Part shown: positions 1 to 8,500 of the stretch, piece after piece
Numbering within the stretch: the first letter of the stretch is position 1
Layout of the letters: each line of letters opens with the position of its first letter
Assembly (NCBI GenBank): GCA_934317205.1
Contig: CAKREL010000046.1
Location: 1 to 18,576, forward strand
Direction: 5' to 3'
Source of the DNA: an uncultured Eubacterium sp.
GTDB taxonomy: Bacteria; Bacillota; Clostridia; Lachnospirales; Lachnospiraceae
DNA length: 18,576 nt
The notes under the pieces: model-generated
The model's database searches: none
What the model saw: only the letters and a program-made list of their open reading frames with translations
What the model was told of the DNA's origin: nothing
Translations under genes and position numbers: made by a program

Positions 1-30
1 AAATACACGTTGTTTGATTAATAATTGCAT
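1..30 (-). CDS. N-terminal ten codons of a gene running off the left edge
   Basis: On the minus strand an ATG at 30-28 follows an AAGGAG ribosome site about 5 bases upstream, and the frame stays open to the window edge, reading MQLLIKQRVF. The rest lies outside the window. This N-terminus resembles the start of LURP-one-related/YxjI-type small proteins (short beta-rich proteins that begin with a basic KQ-x-F motif), but ten residues cannot prove it. The gene lies 88 bp downstream of the AlbA_2 regulator on the same strand and directly behind the palindrome at 54-89, so that element sits in its 5' leader or promoter region. The reality of the start rests mainly on the ribosome site. Confidence 0.45.
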   Translation of the reverse strand, partial: MQLLIKQRVF

Positions 31-53
31 ATGTACTCCTTCTTATTCTTAAC

Positions 54-98
54 AGTCTCTAAGGGTCTCTTAAGAGACCTTTAGAGACTCTTAAAGAG
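54..98. repeat. 36-bp near-perfect palindrome plus a second CTCTTAAAGAG element
   Basis: Positions 54-71 (AGTCTCTAAGGGTCTCTT) and 72-89 (AAGAGACCTTTAGAGACT) are reverse complements with a single mismatch and no loop. The core CTCTTAAGAG (67-76) recurs as CTCTTAAAGAG at 88-98, with starts 21 bp apart, which is two helical turns. It lies between the end of the AlbA_2 gene and the ribosome site of the next minus-strand gene. There is no strong U-run on the minus side, so it is a poor intrinsic terminator for the AlbA_2 gene. A tandem operator or an RNA hairpin in the leader of the next gene fits better. Function is inferred. Confidence 0.55.
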
Positions 99-118
99 CT
101 TTGTATATTTTTTTAATA

Positions 119-1606
119 TCACCGTTTCAATATATATACTGTAGCAGGTCCACTTCCTGTTCTCTCGAGTATTCCGTTTTTTATCATTTTATCAATTAAT
201 TTACGGGTTGCCGACTTTGTTTTATATCCACACACTTCCGTTGCTTTCCCCATACTGATTTTCCCATACTGTGTCAGATAATCCAAGAGTTTCTGCTCTC
301 TGTCTGACACCAAACCAGAATAATACTCTGGTTCTCTGACAACCGTTAAATCTGCAGCTCCCGGAATATAAACAACCTGTCCTACTTCTAAATTAAGAGT
401 AATTCGTTCAGCCTTTACTGATATCTCATACTTTGGTTTTGCCCAATGCTGTTCTTCCCATGCCGTCATAATTTTATCTACACCACTGCCCGCACGTTCA
501 CCCACATTTACAAAGCCAAAAATTTTCAGCAGATTTGGATTTCTTGGATCACTGTTTCCACCCGCGTAAAACTCTTCTTTTGAAATTCGGATTGTTCCAG
601 GATTTGAAATAGATATTTGTTTTCCGTGCTTTATAATGACAATTCCGCGCTTTCCATAATAATTGGCATGAACAAGTGCATTAGCAACTGCTTCACTCAA
701 TGCATCATGCACATCAACCCGATCTACACGCACGCCATTTCGCCGATTCATAAACGGAACTGCCACGTCATCATCGATTCGGGTTGTCACTTTATAGAAA
801 AAATCAAATAAATTCCCGCTCCAGTCTCCCTCATTTGAATGTGTCCGATACAACCAACGTACCCTCTTATCATCACATTCTTCTCTGTAATCTAAAAAAT
901 AATCCGGAAACACATCTGTAATCCGGTCAGCATCACCAAACATCAAAATTCCTGCTACCGTCGGTGAAACAGTTCCCCTTTTATTCTTAGCCGCAGCTTT
1001 CAATTTGATCAGAAATTCATCCTTTAATAATTTATTCCACGGATGTCCTTCATGCAACTGTTCAAATAATACACGATATCCTTTAATAGTATCTGCATTC
1101 AATGCATCTAAATCCATGTCTTCCAAAATTTCTGAATCTACTGAAATATCACGCTGATCTGAAAACATAGCTCTGACAGATGCTTCCGTACACAAAAAAT
1201 CTCCCTCATAGTCTCTGCGATACGTTCCTTTCATGGGATCGGTTCCTATATACACAGGCTTATCATGCCGATCAGCCGCCGGAACATTTATTTCGAGAAT
1301 ATTCTTGCCCTCATACTCAATAACTTTTACATGATGGTTCAATAAAATATTTTTAGAAACTTTATTTCGATCATTGATTGTACTCCAGAAATTTTTCTGA
1401 TACTTTACAATCTGTCTGTCATTTAATCCATTGACTGTAAAAGAATCTCGATTCTCTTTTACCCCCAACAAAATCGTTCCTCCATCTGTATTTGAAAAAG
1501 CGGAATATGTCTCCCAGATACTTTCCGGAAAACCACCCTCCGCCAACTTGCATTCCCGTTCATGATTTTCATTTAATTGTAAAGCTTCTAATACCTCTTT
1601 TTTCAA
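119..1606 (-). CDS. AlbA_2 / HATPase / winged-helix putative transcriptional regulator
   Basis: This is a 495-residue protein. Residues about 12-130 match an AlbA_2 (Schlafen-type) nucleic-acid-binding domain: an acidic start around 16-22, then WETYSAFSNTDGGTILLGV near 31-49. Residues 300-380 look like the GHKL/HATPase_c_4 domain found in RecG-like regulators, with EAVANALVHANY at 305-316, SNPG at 334-337 and RAGSGVDKI at 371-379. The last 65 residues (about 435-495) form a winged helix. Proteins of this architecture are annotated as ATP-binding regulators; some lie in defence or mobile contexts, and the ligand is unknown. The start is TTG at 1606, preceded by GGGGGAT about 6 bases upstream; no ATG in frame fits the family better. 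It has its own promoter, and the neighbour at 1857 on the same strand is separated by 250 bp. The domain call is firm; the role is not. Confidence 0.85.
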   Translation of the reverse strand: MKKEVLEALQLNENHERECKLAEGGFPESIWETYSAFSNTDGGTILLGVKENRDSFTVNGLNDRQIVKYQKNFWSTINDRNKVSKNILLNHHVKVIEYEGKNILEINVPAADRHDKPVYIGTDPMKGTYRRDYEGDFLCTEASVRAMFSDQRDISVDSEILEDMDLDALNADTIKGYRVLFEQLHEGHPWNKLLKDEFLIKLKAAAKNKRGTVSPTVAGILMFGDADRITDVFPDYFLDYREECDDKRVRWLYRTHSNEGDWSGNLFDFFYKVTTRIDDDVAVPFMNRRNGVRVDRVDVHDALSEAVANALVHANYYGKRGIVIIKHGKQISISNPGTIRISKEEFYAGGNSDPRNPNLLKIFGFVNVGERAGSGVDKIMTAWEEQHWAKPKYEISVKAERITLNLEVGQVVYIPGAADLTVVREPEYYSGLVSDREQKLLDYLTQYGKISMGKATEVCGYKTKSATRKLIDKMIKNGILERTGSGPATVYILKR

Positions 1607-1639
1607 TTATTATCCCCCGTTTACTCATAAATTGTAATC

Positions 1640-1669
1640 AGTATATGCCCGCTATTTACCGCATGTCAA
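1640..1669 (-). promoter_or_regulatory. Sigma-A promoter of the AlbA_2 regulator gene
   Basis: On the minus strand a perfect -35 TTGACA (1664-1669) is followed after 18 bases by TATACT (1640-1645), a 5/6 match to the -10 consensus. Transcription would start near 1633, about 27 bases before the TTG codon at 1606. The rest of the 1607-1856 gap is AT-rich with a 12-bp all-AT palindrome at 1782-1793 and shows no gene. Confidence 0.7.
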
Positions 1670-1856
1670 CCGCTGCTTTTTTAAGATTTTTTCTTTATGC
1701 AACTTGCCAATTCTGCTCAAAATACCGCAATCTATTGTATTTGCTGTATCTAACACTCTATTATCTACTTAACCCTTAGATTTATAATTATAAGGCAACT
1801 TCAAATTTTGTATATAATGTATAGTCACCACAAATTTTAGTTGACTCATCTGGCGG

Positions 1857-2765
1857 TCACTTACAGATATACGGTTTTAAGCATGCGCAACGATAGTCTG
1901 ATGGTGTTAAATGATAACGTTTTTTAAACAATCTGCAAAAATAATCGACATTACGGAATCCACTTTCATAGGCGATGGTTTTTACTTTTTTATTCGTATT
2001 TTTCAATAGCCAGGAAGCTGCCTGCAGTCTATATCCTATCAAATAACTGACCGGCGTAGTATGTAAAAATCGTTGAAACAAATTAAGCGCAGTACTTTTG
2101 CTGATTCCGATGTGTGAAGCTATTTCATCCAGTGACAGTCCATGATTATAATTTTCATGTATATATTGCATCATCAACTGTACTCTTTTCTGTGCAGCCT
2201 CGTCAACTGTTTGCATTTTTTCTTTATCCAATAACTTTACATTTTCGTAAAAAATCAGCCATAAATCCTGCAACAAGGACAAAGTGGAAAGCTCCCTTAT
2301 TTTCTCATTCTCCTGTGTTTCCATTATTTTTATCATAATTTGTATAATCCTTGCCTGCCATGGTTCAGCAATCTGAAAACACTGAAAAGGCATATTCGAT
2401 GAAATGATTGGTAAAATATATTTTTTATAGATCAAACTATTCTCTGGTGCAATAAATTCAGGCATACATACAAAATTAGGAATGACACCACCTGATGATG
2501 CATAAAACCGATGCAATATTTTAGAATTGATAAAAATTGCGTCTCCTTCTGACAATATAATCTGTTTTTCACCTATTCCACATATAATTTGTCCAGACTC
2601 AACATATAAAAACTCAAATTCTCTGTGCCAGTGCCATTCAATACAATGAAAATCAAAGAACTCCAGATCATCATAATAATACTGGAATGGATAATCACTT
2701 CTTCCGTGCTGCTTGATTTCCATAAAGTCCTCGTCTGTAAGTATTTTATTATAATCCATCTCCAT
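1857..2765 (-). CDS. AraC family transcriptional regulator
   Basis: This 302-residue protein has the two-part AraC layout. An N-terminal cupin-like sensing half (about residues 35-110) includes the typical HWHREFEFLYVESGQ stretch, followed by ILSEGDAIFINSKILHRF. A C-terminal pair of helix-turn-helices (about 195-295) includes LDEIASHIGISKSTALNLFQ and SGFRNVDYFCRLFKKRYHLT, then the usual proline/YR ending. Such proteins bind a small ligand, often a sugar, and activate nearby genes. The start ATG at 2765 has AAGGAAAG 8 bases upstream; a second in-frame ATG lies two codons in. The gene diverges from the DUF1349-MFS pair across 111 bp, so it probably regulates that pair. The ligand cannot be told from the sequence. 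Confidence 0.93.
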   Translation of the reverse strand: MEMDYNKILTDEDFMEIKQHGRSDYPFQYYYDDLEFFDFHCIEWHWHREFEFLYVESGQIICGIGEKQIILSEGDAIFINSKILHRFYASSGGVIPNFVCMPEFIAPENSLIYKKYILPIISSNMPFQCFQIAEPWQARIIQIMIKIMETQENEKIRELSTLSLLQDLWLIFYENVKLLDKEKMQTVDEAAQKRVQLMMQYIHENYNHGLSLDEIASHIGISKSTALNLFQRFLHTTPVSYLIGYRLQAASWLLKNTNKKVKTIAYESGFRNVDYFCRLFKKRYHLTPSDYRCACLKPYICK

Positions 2766-2788
2766 ATCACATTCTTTCCTTTTACGAT

Positions 2789-2818
2789 ATTATACAGTAT
2801 TCTGGTGATTTAATTCAA
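2789..2818 (-). promoter_or_regulatory. Promoter of the AraC regulator gene
   Basis: On the minus strand TTGAAT (2813-2818) and a perfect TATAAT (2789-2794) are spaced by 18 bases. Transcription would start near 2782, leaving a short leader before the ATG at 2765. The -35 lies close to the opposing promoter at 2841, so binding of the regulator could affect both directions. Confidence 0.6.
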
Positions 2819-2835
2819 TGCATATGTTTATTGTT

Positions 2836-2846
2836 TGCTATATAAT
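2836..2846 (+). promoter_or_regulatory. Probable activator-dependent -10 region for the DUF1349-MFS pair
   Basis: TATAAT at 2841-2846 (with TGC just before an overlapping TATATA at 2839-2844) is well placed to start transcription near 2853, ahead of the ribosome site at 2854-2868. No recognisable -35 hexamer occurs 16-18 bases upstream (2817-2824 reads AATGCATA). A good -10 with a poor -35 next to a divergent AraC gene is the usual shape of an activator-dependent promoter. The dependence is inferred. Confidence 0.45.
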
Positions 2847-2876
2847 CAAATTAAAAAAGGAAAAGGGGTAATTCGT

Positions 2877-3464
2877 ATGATTTTTAAATGGATGAATGAA
2901 AGTGAGATCAGCATTGAAGGAGACAGAATTGAAATAACCGCACCACCAAAAACAGACTTTTTTTGTGGCAGCATTGACGAATGTGAAGAAGGTATTTTGC
3001 CAGAATCACTTTGTAATGCCCCATATTATTATACTGAAATTAATGGAGACTTTGTTCTTAAAGTAAAAGTATCTCATGATTTTAAAGAAATCTATGATTC
3101 TGCTTCTGTAATGGTAATGGCAGATGAGAGTCATTGGGCAAAATGTTGTTTTGAACTGACAGATTTTGGAACCCATGCAGCTGTAAGTGTTGTTACGAAA
3201 GGCGATTCTGATGATGCAAACGGCTGTAACATTGATAGCAATTCTGCCTGGCTTCAGGTATGCAGAGTAGGAAATAATTTTGCATTCCATTATTCAGCAG
3301 ATGGCACAAACTTTTACATGATGAGGTATTTCCATTTGCCGTCTAAACCAATCATCAAAGTTGGATTACTAGCTCAGGCTCCAAGTGGAAATGGTGGAAA
3401 ACGTATTTATGAACATCTTTCTATTGAGCATAAAACTGTTAAAAATATTCGGAGTGGAAAATAG
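2877..3464 (+). CDS. DUF1349 domain protein (concanavalin-like beta-sandwich)
   Basis: The 195-residue product starting MIFKWMNE matches the DUF1349 family, a beta-jelly-roll fold related to the C-terminal domain of GH43 beta-xylosidases. Supporting features are the aromatic/acid rich sheet pattern, TDFFCGSIDE near the start, FVLKVKVSHDF, the ESHWAKCCFEL strand, and the ending SGNGGKRIYEHLSIE. No signal peptide is visible, so it is likely cytoplasmic. An in-frame ATG at 2835 would add 14 residues but lies before the -10/ribosome-site region; the ATG at 2877 has AAAAGGGGT about 8 bases upstream and is chosen. Three bases separate its stop from the MFS gene. The family is often near sugar catabolism genes, but its biochemical activity is unclear. 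Confidence 0.85.
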   Translation: MIFKWMNESEISIEGDRIEITAPPKTDFFCGSIDECEEGILPESLCNAPYYYTEINGDFVLKVKVSHDFKEIYDSASVMVMADESHWAKCCFELTDFGTHAAVSVVTKGDSDDANGCNIDSNSAWLQVCRVGNNFAFHYSADGTNFYMMRYFHLPSKPIIKVGLLAQAPSGNGGKRIYEHLSIEHKTVKNIRSGK

Positions 3465-3467
3465 GAA

Positions 3468-4667
3468 GTGAATGTTATAAAGAAAACTGACTATCATAAG
3501 ACAAAAATTTCCTGTTATATGGGATTTATTACGCAGGCTATTGCGGCAAACTTTGCACCGCTTCTTTTTTTGAAATTTCACAATGACTATCATATTTCTC
3601 TCGGTAATATTGCTTTAATATCCACTTTCTTCTTTTTCACACAGCTTCTGGTTGATCTGTTCTGTGCCAAATTTGTAGATTATATCGGATATCGTATTTG
3701 CGTTGTTGCATCAGAAATATTTGCTTCACTTGGTCTGGTTGGACTGGCATTTTTACCTGATCTTTTACCTGATCCTTTCATTGGAATTATATGCAGTGTC
3801 GTTGTTTATGCTGTCGGAAGTGGTTTAATCGAAGTACTTTGCAGCCCTATTATTGAAGCCTGTCCATTTGAAAACAAAGAAGCAACGATGAGCCTGCTCC
3901 ATTCCTTTTACTGTTGGGGAGCTGTTGGAACAATTTTGATTTCCAGCTTGTTTTTTCTGATATTCGGCATAAACAGCTGGAAATGGCTTGCCGTGATATG
4001 GGCACTCATTCCTGCTGTTAACACTTATAATTTCATGACCTGTCCAATTGAGCATCTGGTTGACAATGGTACAGGAATGGGAATTAAAAATCTGTTTGCC
4101 AAACCTTTTTTCTGGGTTGCAATATGTCTGATGGTCTGTTCTGGTGCTTCTGAACTTGCAATGGCTCAATGGGCATCTGCTTATGCCGAATCTGCGCTGG
4201 GATTGTCAAAAGCACTGGGGGATTTAGCAGGTCCATGTTTGTTTGCAGTCACCATGGGCATCAGCCGCATAATTTTTGGGAAATATGGAAAACAGCTGGA
4301 TTTAATGAAGTTTATGGGTGGTTCCGGTATATTATGTGTTATCTGCTATCTTCTTTCTGCCTTGTCATCTAATTCGATTATCGGACTTATCGGTTGTATA
4401 GTATGTGGATTTTCAGTTGGAATTATGTGGCCGGGAACGATCAGTATTTCCTCAAAAACGTTTCCAAAAGGTGGGACAGCTATGTTCTCTCTCCTTGCCA
4501 TGGCAGGAGATTTGGGCGGCAGTATCGGGCCTGGAATTGTTGGCCGTATCACCCAGAACGCCGGGAATAATATTAGGATCGGCATGAGATGCGGACTTAT
4601 TTTTCCAGTAATTCTATTATTCATGCTCTTTCTTCTATATAAAAAAAATCAGCACACTCAAAAATAG
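3468..4667 (+). CDS. MFS transporter, 12-helix, likely solute/sugar permease
   Basis: The 399-residue protein is almost entirely hydrophobic, with about 12 predicted membrane helices in two halves. An MFS motif-A-like loop, CAKFVDYIGYRICVV, follows helix 2, and a related loop FGKYGKQLDL sits in the second half. Helices such as FWVAICLMVCSGASELAMAQ and the glycine-rich MAGDLGGSIGPGIVG resemble fucose/glucose permease-like MFS members. The start codon is GTG at 3468 with GGAG at 3451-3454. The gene is translationally close to the DUF1349 gene (3-bp gap) and probably shares its promoter and AraC control. The substrate is unknown; a carbohydrate or derivative is the best guess from context. Confidence 0.88.
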   Translation: MNVIKKTDYHKTKISCYMGFITQAIAANFAPLLFLKFHNDYHISLGNIALISTFFFFTQLLVDLFCAKFVDYIGYRICVVASEIFASLGLVGLAFLPDLLPDPFIGIICSVVVYAVGSGLIEVLCSPIIEACPFENKEATMSLLHSFYCWGAVGTILISSLFFLIFGINSWKWLAVIWALIPAVNTYNFMTCPIEHLVDNGTGMGIKNLFAKPFFWVAICLMVCSGASELAMAQWASAYAESALGLSKALGDLAGPCLFAVTMGISRIIFGKYGKQLDLMKFMGGSGILCVICYLLSALSSNSIIGLIGCIVCGFSVGIMWPGTISISSKTFPKGGTAMFSLLAMAGDLGGSIGPGIVGRITQNAGNNIRIGMRCGLIFPVILLFMLFLLYKKNQHTQK

Positions 4668-4701
4668 CACCCGCGACAGCACACACTCTGTCACAGGTAC
4701 T
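4660..4701 (-). terminator. Intrinsic terminator of the pheST-queA operon
   Basis: Read on the minus strand, AGTACCTGTGACAG pairs with CTGTCGCGGGTGCT over 14 positions (three G-U pairs) around an 8-base loop, followed by ATTTTTG. It lies 33 bases after the queA stop. On the plus strand the same arms have three mismatches and a weaker T-run, so it is a poorer terminator for the convergent MFS gene, whose stop codon it overlaps. Confidence 0.75.
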
Positions 4702-4734
4702 ATTTATCCCACTATATTTTTTTAGAAATTATTT

Positions 4735-5760
4735 TTACTGAATAAACATCGCATCCCCGAAGGAGAAAAATCTATATCCTTCCTTCACTGCTTCCTCATA
4801 AGCCGCCAGCACATGCTCTCTTCCTGCAAGTGCAGAAACAAGCATCAGCAACGTTGACTCTGGCAGATGGAAGTTTGTGATCAGACAATCCAGAACTTTG
4901 AATTTATAGCCCGGATAGATGAATATCTCCGTCCAACCGCTGCTTTCTCTCAGCATACCGTTTTCGTCTGCTGCAGACTCAATGGTACGGCAGCTTGTAG
5001 TTCCGACGCAAATCACACGATGACCGTTTTTCTTCGCATTGTTGATCTTGTCAGCGGCTTCCTGTGTCACCATATAGAACTCTGAATGCATATGGTGTTC
5101 CAGGATATTGTCCACTTTTACTGGACGAAAAGTACCAAGTCCGACATGCAGTGTTACCTCTGCAATATCAACGCCCATATCCTTTACCTGCTGAAGCAGT
5201 TCCGGTGTAAAATGCAGCCCTGCAGTCGGAGCTGCTGCAGAACCGTCATATTTTGCATAAACAGTCTGATAACGGTTCTTGTCCTTTAACTGATGTGTGA
5301 TATATGGCGGTAACGGCATCTGACCTAACTGATCCAGAATTTCTTCAAAAATCCCTTCATAAGTAAATTTGATCAGACGGTTGCCCTCTTCCACGATATC
5401 AATCACTTCACCGACTAAAAGTCCACCACCAAAAATAATCTTTGTGCCGACTTTTGCCTTTTTACCCGGTTTTACCAGCGTTTCCCAGACATCGTTTTCC
5501 TTGCGTTTTAGCAACAGAATTTCAATTTTTGCCTGAGTCCCCTCTTTTTCACCAAACAAACGGGCCGGAATTACTTTTGTATTGTTTAAGACAAGGCAGT
5601 CACCTGGTTTCAGGAATTCTGTGATTTCCCGGAATACATGATGAGAATACTCGCCAGTCTCTTTATCCAGGACCAGAAGTCTGGAGGATGAACGATCCTC
5701 CAGCGGGTCCTGCGCAATCTGCTCCTGCGGCAGATCAAAATAATAATCTGTTACCTTCAT
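4735..5760 (-). CDS. queA: QueA, S-adenosylmethionine:tRNA ribosyltransferase-isomerase
   Basis: QueA transfers and isomerises the ribosyl part of SAM onto preQ1 at tRNA position 34, giving epoxyqueuosine in tRNAs with GUN anticodons. The sequence carries the family signatures: [20 protein letters not shown] at the start, [39 protein letters not shown], and [19 protein letters not shown] near the end. From ATG 5760 the length is 341 residues, the usual family size. A TTG at 5787 would add nine residues (MVSVLNENE) with no better ribosome site and no family support. It follows pheT by 31 bases with no terminator between them, so it is likely transcribed from the pheS T-box promoter. The gene is more often linked to tgt or ruvAB. 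Confidence 0.95.
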   Translation of the reverse strand: MKVTDYYFDLPQEQIAQDPLEDRSSSRLLVLDKETGEYSHHVFREITEFLKPGDCLVLNNTKVIPARLFGEKEGTQAKIEILLLKRKENDVWETLVKPGKKAKVGTKIIFGGGLLVGEVIDIVEEGNRLIKFTYEGIFEEILDQLGQMPLPPYITHQLKDKNRYQTVYAKYDGSAAAPTAGLHFTPELLQQVKDMGVDIAEVTLHVGLGTFRPVKVDNILEHHMHSEFYMVTQEAADKINNAKKNGHRVICVGTTSCRTIESAADENGMLRESSGWTEIFIYPGYKFKVLDCLITNFHLPESTLLMLVSALAGREHVLAAYEEAVKEGYRFFSFGDAMFIQ

Positions 5761-5791
5761 TTCGTTTTCATTCAATACAGACACCAACTTT

Positions 5792-8209
5792 CTACTGGCG
5801 CAGCTCTATGCCCAGACGCTCCAGACCATTCATGATTTTCTTCATGGCAGCTGTGATATCTGCTTCCTCTAACGTACGGTCTTTTGCACGGAAGGTCAGT
5901 TTATAAGCCAGAGATTTGAATCCTGCTTTAATCTGTGCGCCCTCATAAATATCAAATAATTCATAAGACTCAAGAATCTTGCCGCCTCTCTCGTCAAATA
6001 CTTTCTCAATATCGCCTGCAAGTACATGTTTTGGAACAACCATACTGAGGTCGCGGCTGACTGCCGGATATTTTGCAATGCCTTCGTATTTGCGGTCAAA
6101 AGTTGCACGGGAAACGATTTCCGGCATATCAATGACTGCAACATATACGCGATCTTTGATGGAGTAATTTGCTGCAACGGTCGGATGAACCTCACCGAGG
6201 TAGCCGATTACCTGACCATCATAAATAACATTTGCCTGACGTCCAGGATGTAAGAAGGACAGTTCCGACTCCGGATCATACTCCGGTTTCAGATTCATAC
6301 CTACTTTATACAGGAACTCCTCAATAACACCTTTCATAGTATAGAAATCGCCATCACCGTAGAATCCCAGTGTAAACTGCATGCGTTCTTCCGGAAGCTC
6401 TGTAACAGGCTCCTGTTTTGGCAAATAAATATTTCCTAATTCATACAGACGAACATCTTTGTTTCTACGATTGAAGTTGGTAGAAAGAGATGTCAGCATT
6501 CCATTTAAGGAAACTGTACGCATAATACTGAAGTCCTCTCCAAGCGGATTAGAAATAGTTACAGTATTACGCAACTGACTGTCTGCCGGAAGTAATAATT
6601 TATCAAATACCTTCGGACTCTCGAAGGAGTATGTCATTCCCTGTGAAAATCCGCAGAACTGGGCAACTTCTCTTGCTACTGCCTCTACACGAAGTTTAAA
6701 GGAAAGTTTACCTGTTGTGGATTCTCCGGATGGAAGTGTGGTCGGGATATTGTCATATCCATAGAATCGTGCCACTTCCTCTGCGATGTCTGCATCACGG
6801 AGCAGATCCTGTCTCCAGGATGGAACGATGACTTCCTGTGTCTCCTCATCAAAACCAAGGTCGATTTTTTTGAAATATCCGATCATTGTCTCTGCAGAAA
6901 TATCAGTTCCAAGCAGACCATTGATCCAATCCGGTTCAAATGCAATTCTTCTGCCTGTCATTTCTTTCTGGTATACATCAACGACACCGCCAACAACTTC
7001 ACCTGCACCAAGTTCTTCAATGAGCTGGCAGGCGCGGTTCATAGCCTCAATCGCATTGTTCGGATCCAACCCTTTTTCAAATTTGGAGGAGGCATCGGTA
7101 CGAAGACCTACTTTTTTGCTGGACAGACGGATATTTGTTCCATCAAAGCAAGCTGCCTCAAAAAGCATTGTCTGAACATTGTCTGTGATCATGGAGTTTT
7201 CGCCACCCATGATACCGGCAAGTCCAATTGCTTTTTCTCCATCACAGATCATCAAAATACTGTCATCTAAGGTACGCTCCTGTCCATCTAAAGTAACAAA
7301 TTTCTCTCCTTTAGCAGCACGGCGTACACGAATCTCATGGCCGGAGATTGTATCCATATCATAAGCATGCATTGGCTGTCCAAACTCTTCCATGACATAG
7401 TTTGTGATATCTACGATATTGTTGATCGGACGGATACCGTGGGAAGCCAGTCTATGCTGCATCCACTTCGGTGACGGTGCGATCTTAATATTTTTTACTA
7501 CACGGGCAGTATAACGCGGGCAAAGATCCGCATCTTCTACTGATACTTTAATGTAGTCGTTTACATCCTCTGAATTTCCAGTCTCTGTTACTACTGGTGG
7601 AATAAACTCTTTTCCGAAAGTAGCTGCTGCCTCACGGGCAATACCAAGGATGGAAAAGCAATCTACACGGTTAGACGTGATCTCGTACTCTACAACTACG
7701 TCATCTAATCCAAGGTAAGAGACTGCACTCTCACCAACCGGAGCATCTTCCGGTAAAATATAAAGTCCGTCCTCAGCTGCATCCGGATACATATCGGTAG
7801 TAGATCCAAGTTCTTCGATGGAGCACATCATACCATTGGACTCTATACCTCTTAATTTACCTTTTTTGATTTTGATGCCGCCTTCTACGACTTTTCCATC
7901 ATGACCGCCGGCAACACGTCCGCCGTCTAATACAACCGGAACTTTTGCGCCTTCAAATACGTTCGGTGCGCCGGTTACAATCTGTGTAGTCTCTCCGCCG
8001 ATATCCACCTGGCAGATTACCAGTTTGTCTGCATCCGGGTGTTTTTCTACTTTTAATACCTGACCGATTACGATTTTTTCCAGATCCTCATCTAATTTTT
8101 TATATCCTTCTACTTTTGAACCGGAAAGTGTCATCGCATCCATGTATTCCTGCGGCTCTACTTCTAATTCCGGAACATATGCTTTTATCCAAGATAATGA
8201 AGTTGTCAT
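5792..8209 (-). CDS. pheT: PheT, phenylalanyl-tRNA synthetase beta subunit
   Basis: This is the 805-residue beta subunit of the heterotetrameric PheRS, which charges tRNA-Phe with PheS. Visible domains are an N-terminal EMAP-like tRNA-binding domain (about 40-155, [13 protein letters not shown]), the B3/B4 editing domain (about 215-390, [20 protein letters not shown]), the B5 domain, a catalytic-like core ([15 protein letters not shown]), and a C-terminal FDX-ACB anticodon-binding domain (about 711-805). A longer frame reaches a TTG at 8239, but the ATG at 8209 is preceded by AGGAG at a good distance and begins [13 protein letters not shown], as the family does. It is unusual that 291 bp of repeated, structured DNA separates it from pheS. 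Confidence 0.97.
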   Translation of the reverse strand: MTTSLSWIKAYVPELEVEPQEYMDAMTLSGSKVEGYKKLDEDLEKIVIGQVLKVEKHPDADKLVICQVDIGGETTQIVTGAPNVFEGAKVPVVLDGGRVAGGHDGKVVEGGIKIKKGKLRGIESNGMMCSIEELGSTTDMYPDAAEDGLYILPEDAPVGESAVSYLGLDDVVVEYEITSNRVDCFSILGIAREAAATFGKEFIPPVVTETGNSEDVNDYIKVSVEDADLCPRYTARVVKNIKIAPSPKWMQHRLASHGIRPINNIVDITNYVMEEFGQPMHAYDMDTISGHEIRVRRAAKGEKFVTLDGQERTLDDSILMICDGEKAIGLAGIMGGENSMITDNVQTMLFEAACFDGTNIRLSSKKVGLRTDASSKFEKGLDPNNAIEAMNRACQLIEELGAGEVVGGVVDVYQKEMTGRRIAFEPDWINGLLGTDISAETMIGYFKKIDLGFDEETQEVIVPSWRQDLLRDADIAEEVARFYGYDNIPTTLPSGESTTGKLSFKLRVEAVAREVAQFCGFSQGMTYSFESPKVFDKLLLPADSQLRNTVTISNPLGEDFSIMRTVSLNGMLTSLSTNFNRRNKDVRLYELGNIYLPKQEPVTELPEERMQFTLGFYGDGDFYTMKGVIEEFLYKVGMNLKPEYDPESELSFLHPGRQANVIYDGQVIGYLGEVHPTVAANYSIKDRVYVAVIDMPEIVSRATFDRKYEGIAKYPAVSRDLSMVVPKHVLAGDIEKVFDERGGKILESYELFDIYEGAQIKAGFKSLAYKLTFRAKDRTLEEADITAAMKKIMNGLERLGIELRQ

Positions 8210-8500
8210 GTTTTTTTCTCCTACTAATCTATTATTCAAAAATGGTATTTCGCTTTGCTCGTGCAGATTCGAAAATCTTTTCCCTCAAAATTTTTCCTAT
8301 GCACTTCTTTCGTGCAGTTTCGAAAATCTTTTTCCGTCAGAGTTTTCCTATGCACTTCTTTCGTGCAGTTTCGAAAATCTGCGATTTTCTCATTGTCCGG
8401 CATTCGCCGTACAATCCGTCAGTGCTTCATACATGCTTTTGCAAGCAAGCTTTCAACGCATGTCCGAATCACTGCCTATCTGCACTTCTCAAAGCTAACG
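8210..8500 (-). other. Structured intergenic element between pheS and pheT
   Basis: No gene is supported here. Read on the minus strand, the transcript would fold into a series of hairpins. The first is an arm CAGTG...CACTG enclosing ACATGC...GCATGT. Then comes CGGC-GAAT-GCCG flanked by TTGT/ACAA, then GAAAATC-GCA-GATTTTC, and then two copies of TGCAC-GAAAGAA-GTGCA (plus positions 8300-8316 and 8351-8367). The last 120 bases contain the 51-bp tandem repeat listed separately. Plus-strand open frames across it are repeats of the DNA unit (51 is a multiple of three, so frames stay open) and have no convincing starts. It may be a dispersed repeat family inserted in the operon, or a processing/stability element of the pheST mRNA. 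Confidence 0.6.
8260..8380. repeat. 51-bp tandem direct repeat, 2.4 copies
   Basis: Copy 1 is 8260-8310, copy 2 is 8311-8361, and a partial copy of 19 bases is 8362-8380. Each begins CGTGCAG, contains TTCGAAAATCTTT, and ends TTCCTATGCACTTCTTT. Copies 1 and 2 differ at only a few positions, mostly in the central segment. The junction of each pair of copies creates the hairpin TGCACTTCTTTCGTGCA. After the partial third copy the sequence leaves the repeat through GCGATTTTC, which pairs back to GAAAATC. Confidence 0.9.

Noticed and set aside
1824..1860. GTCAC occurs twice (1824-1828 and 1856-1860) around a 27-base segment near the AraC stop, like an IS end with a target duplication.
   Set aside because: Five-base repeats arise easily by chance, no transposase or second end is seen, and the AraC protein is full length.
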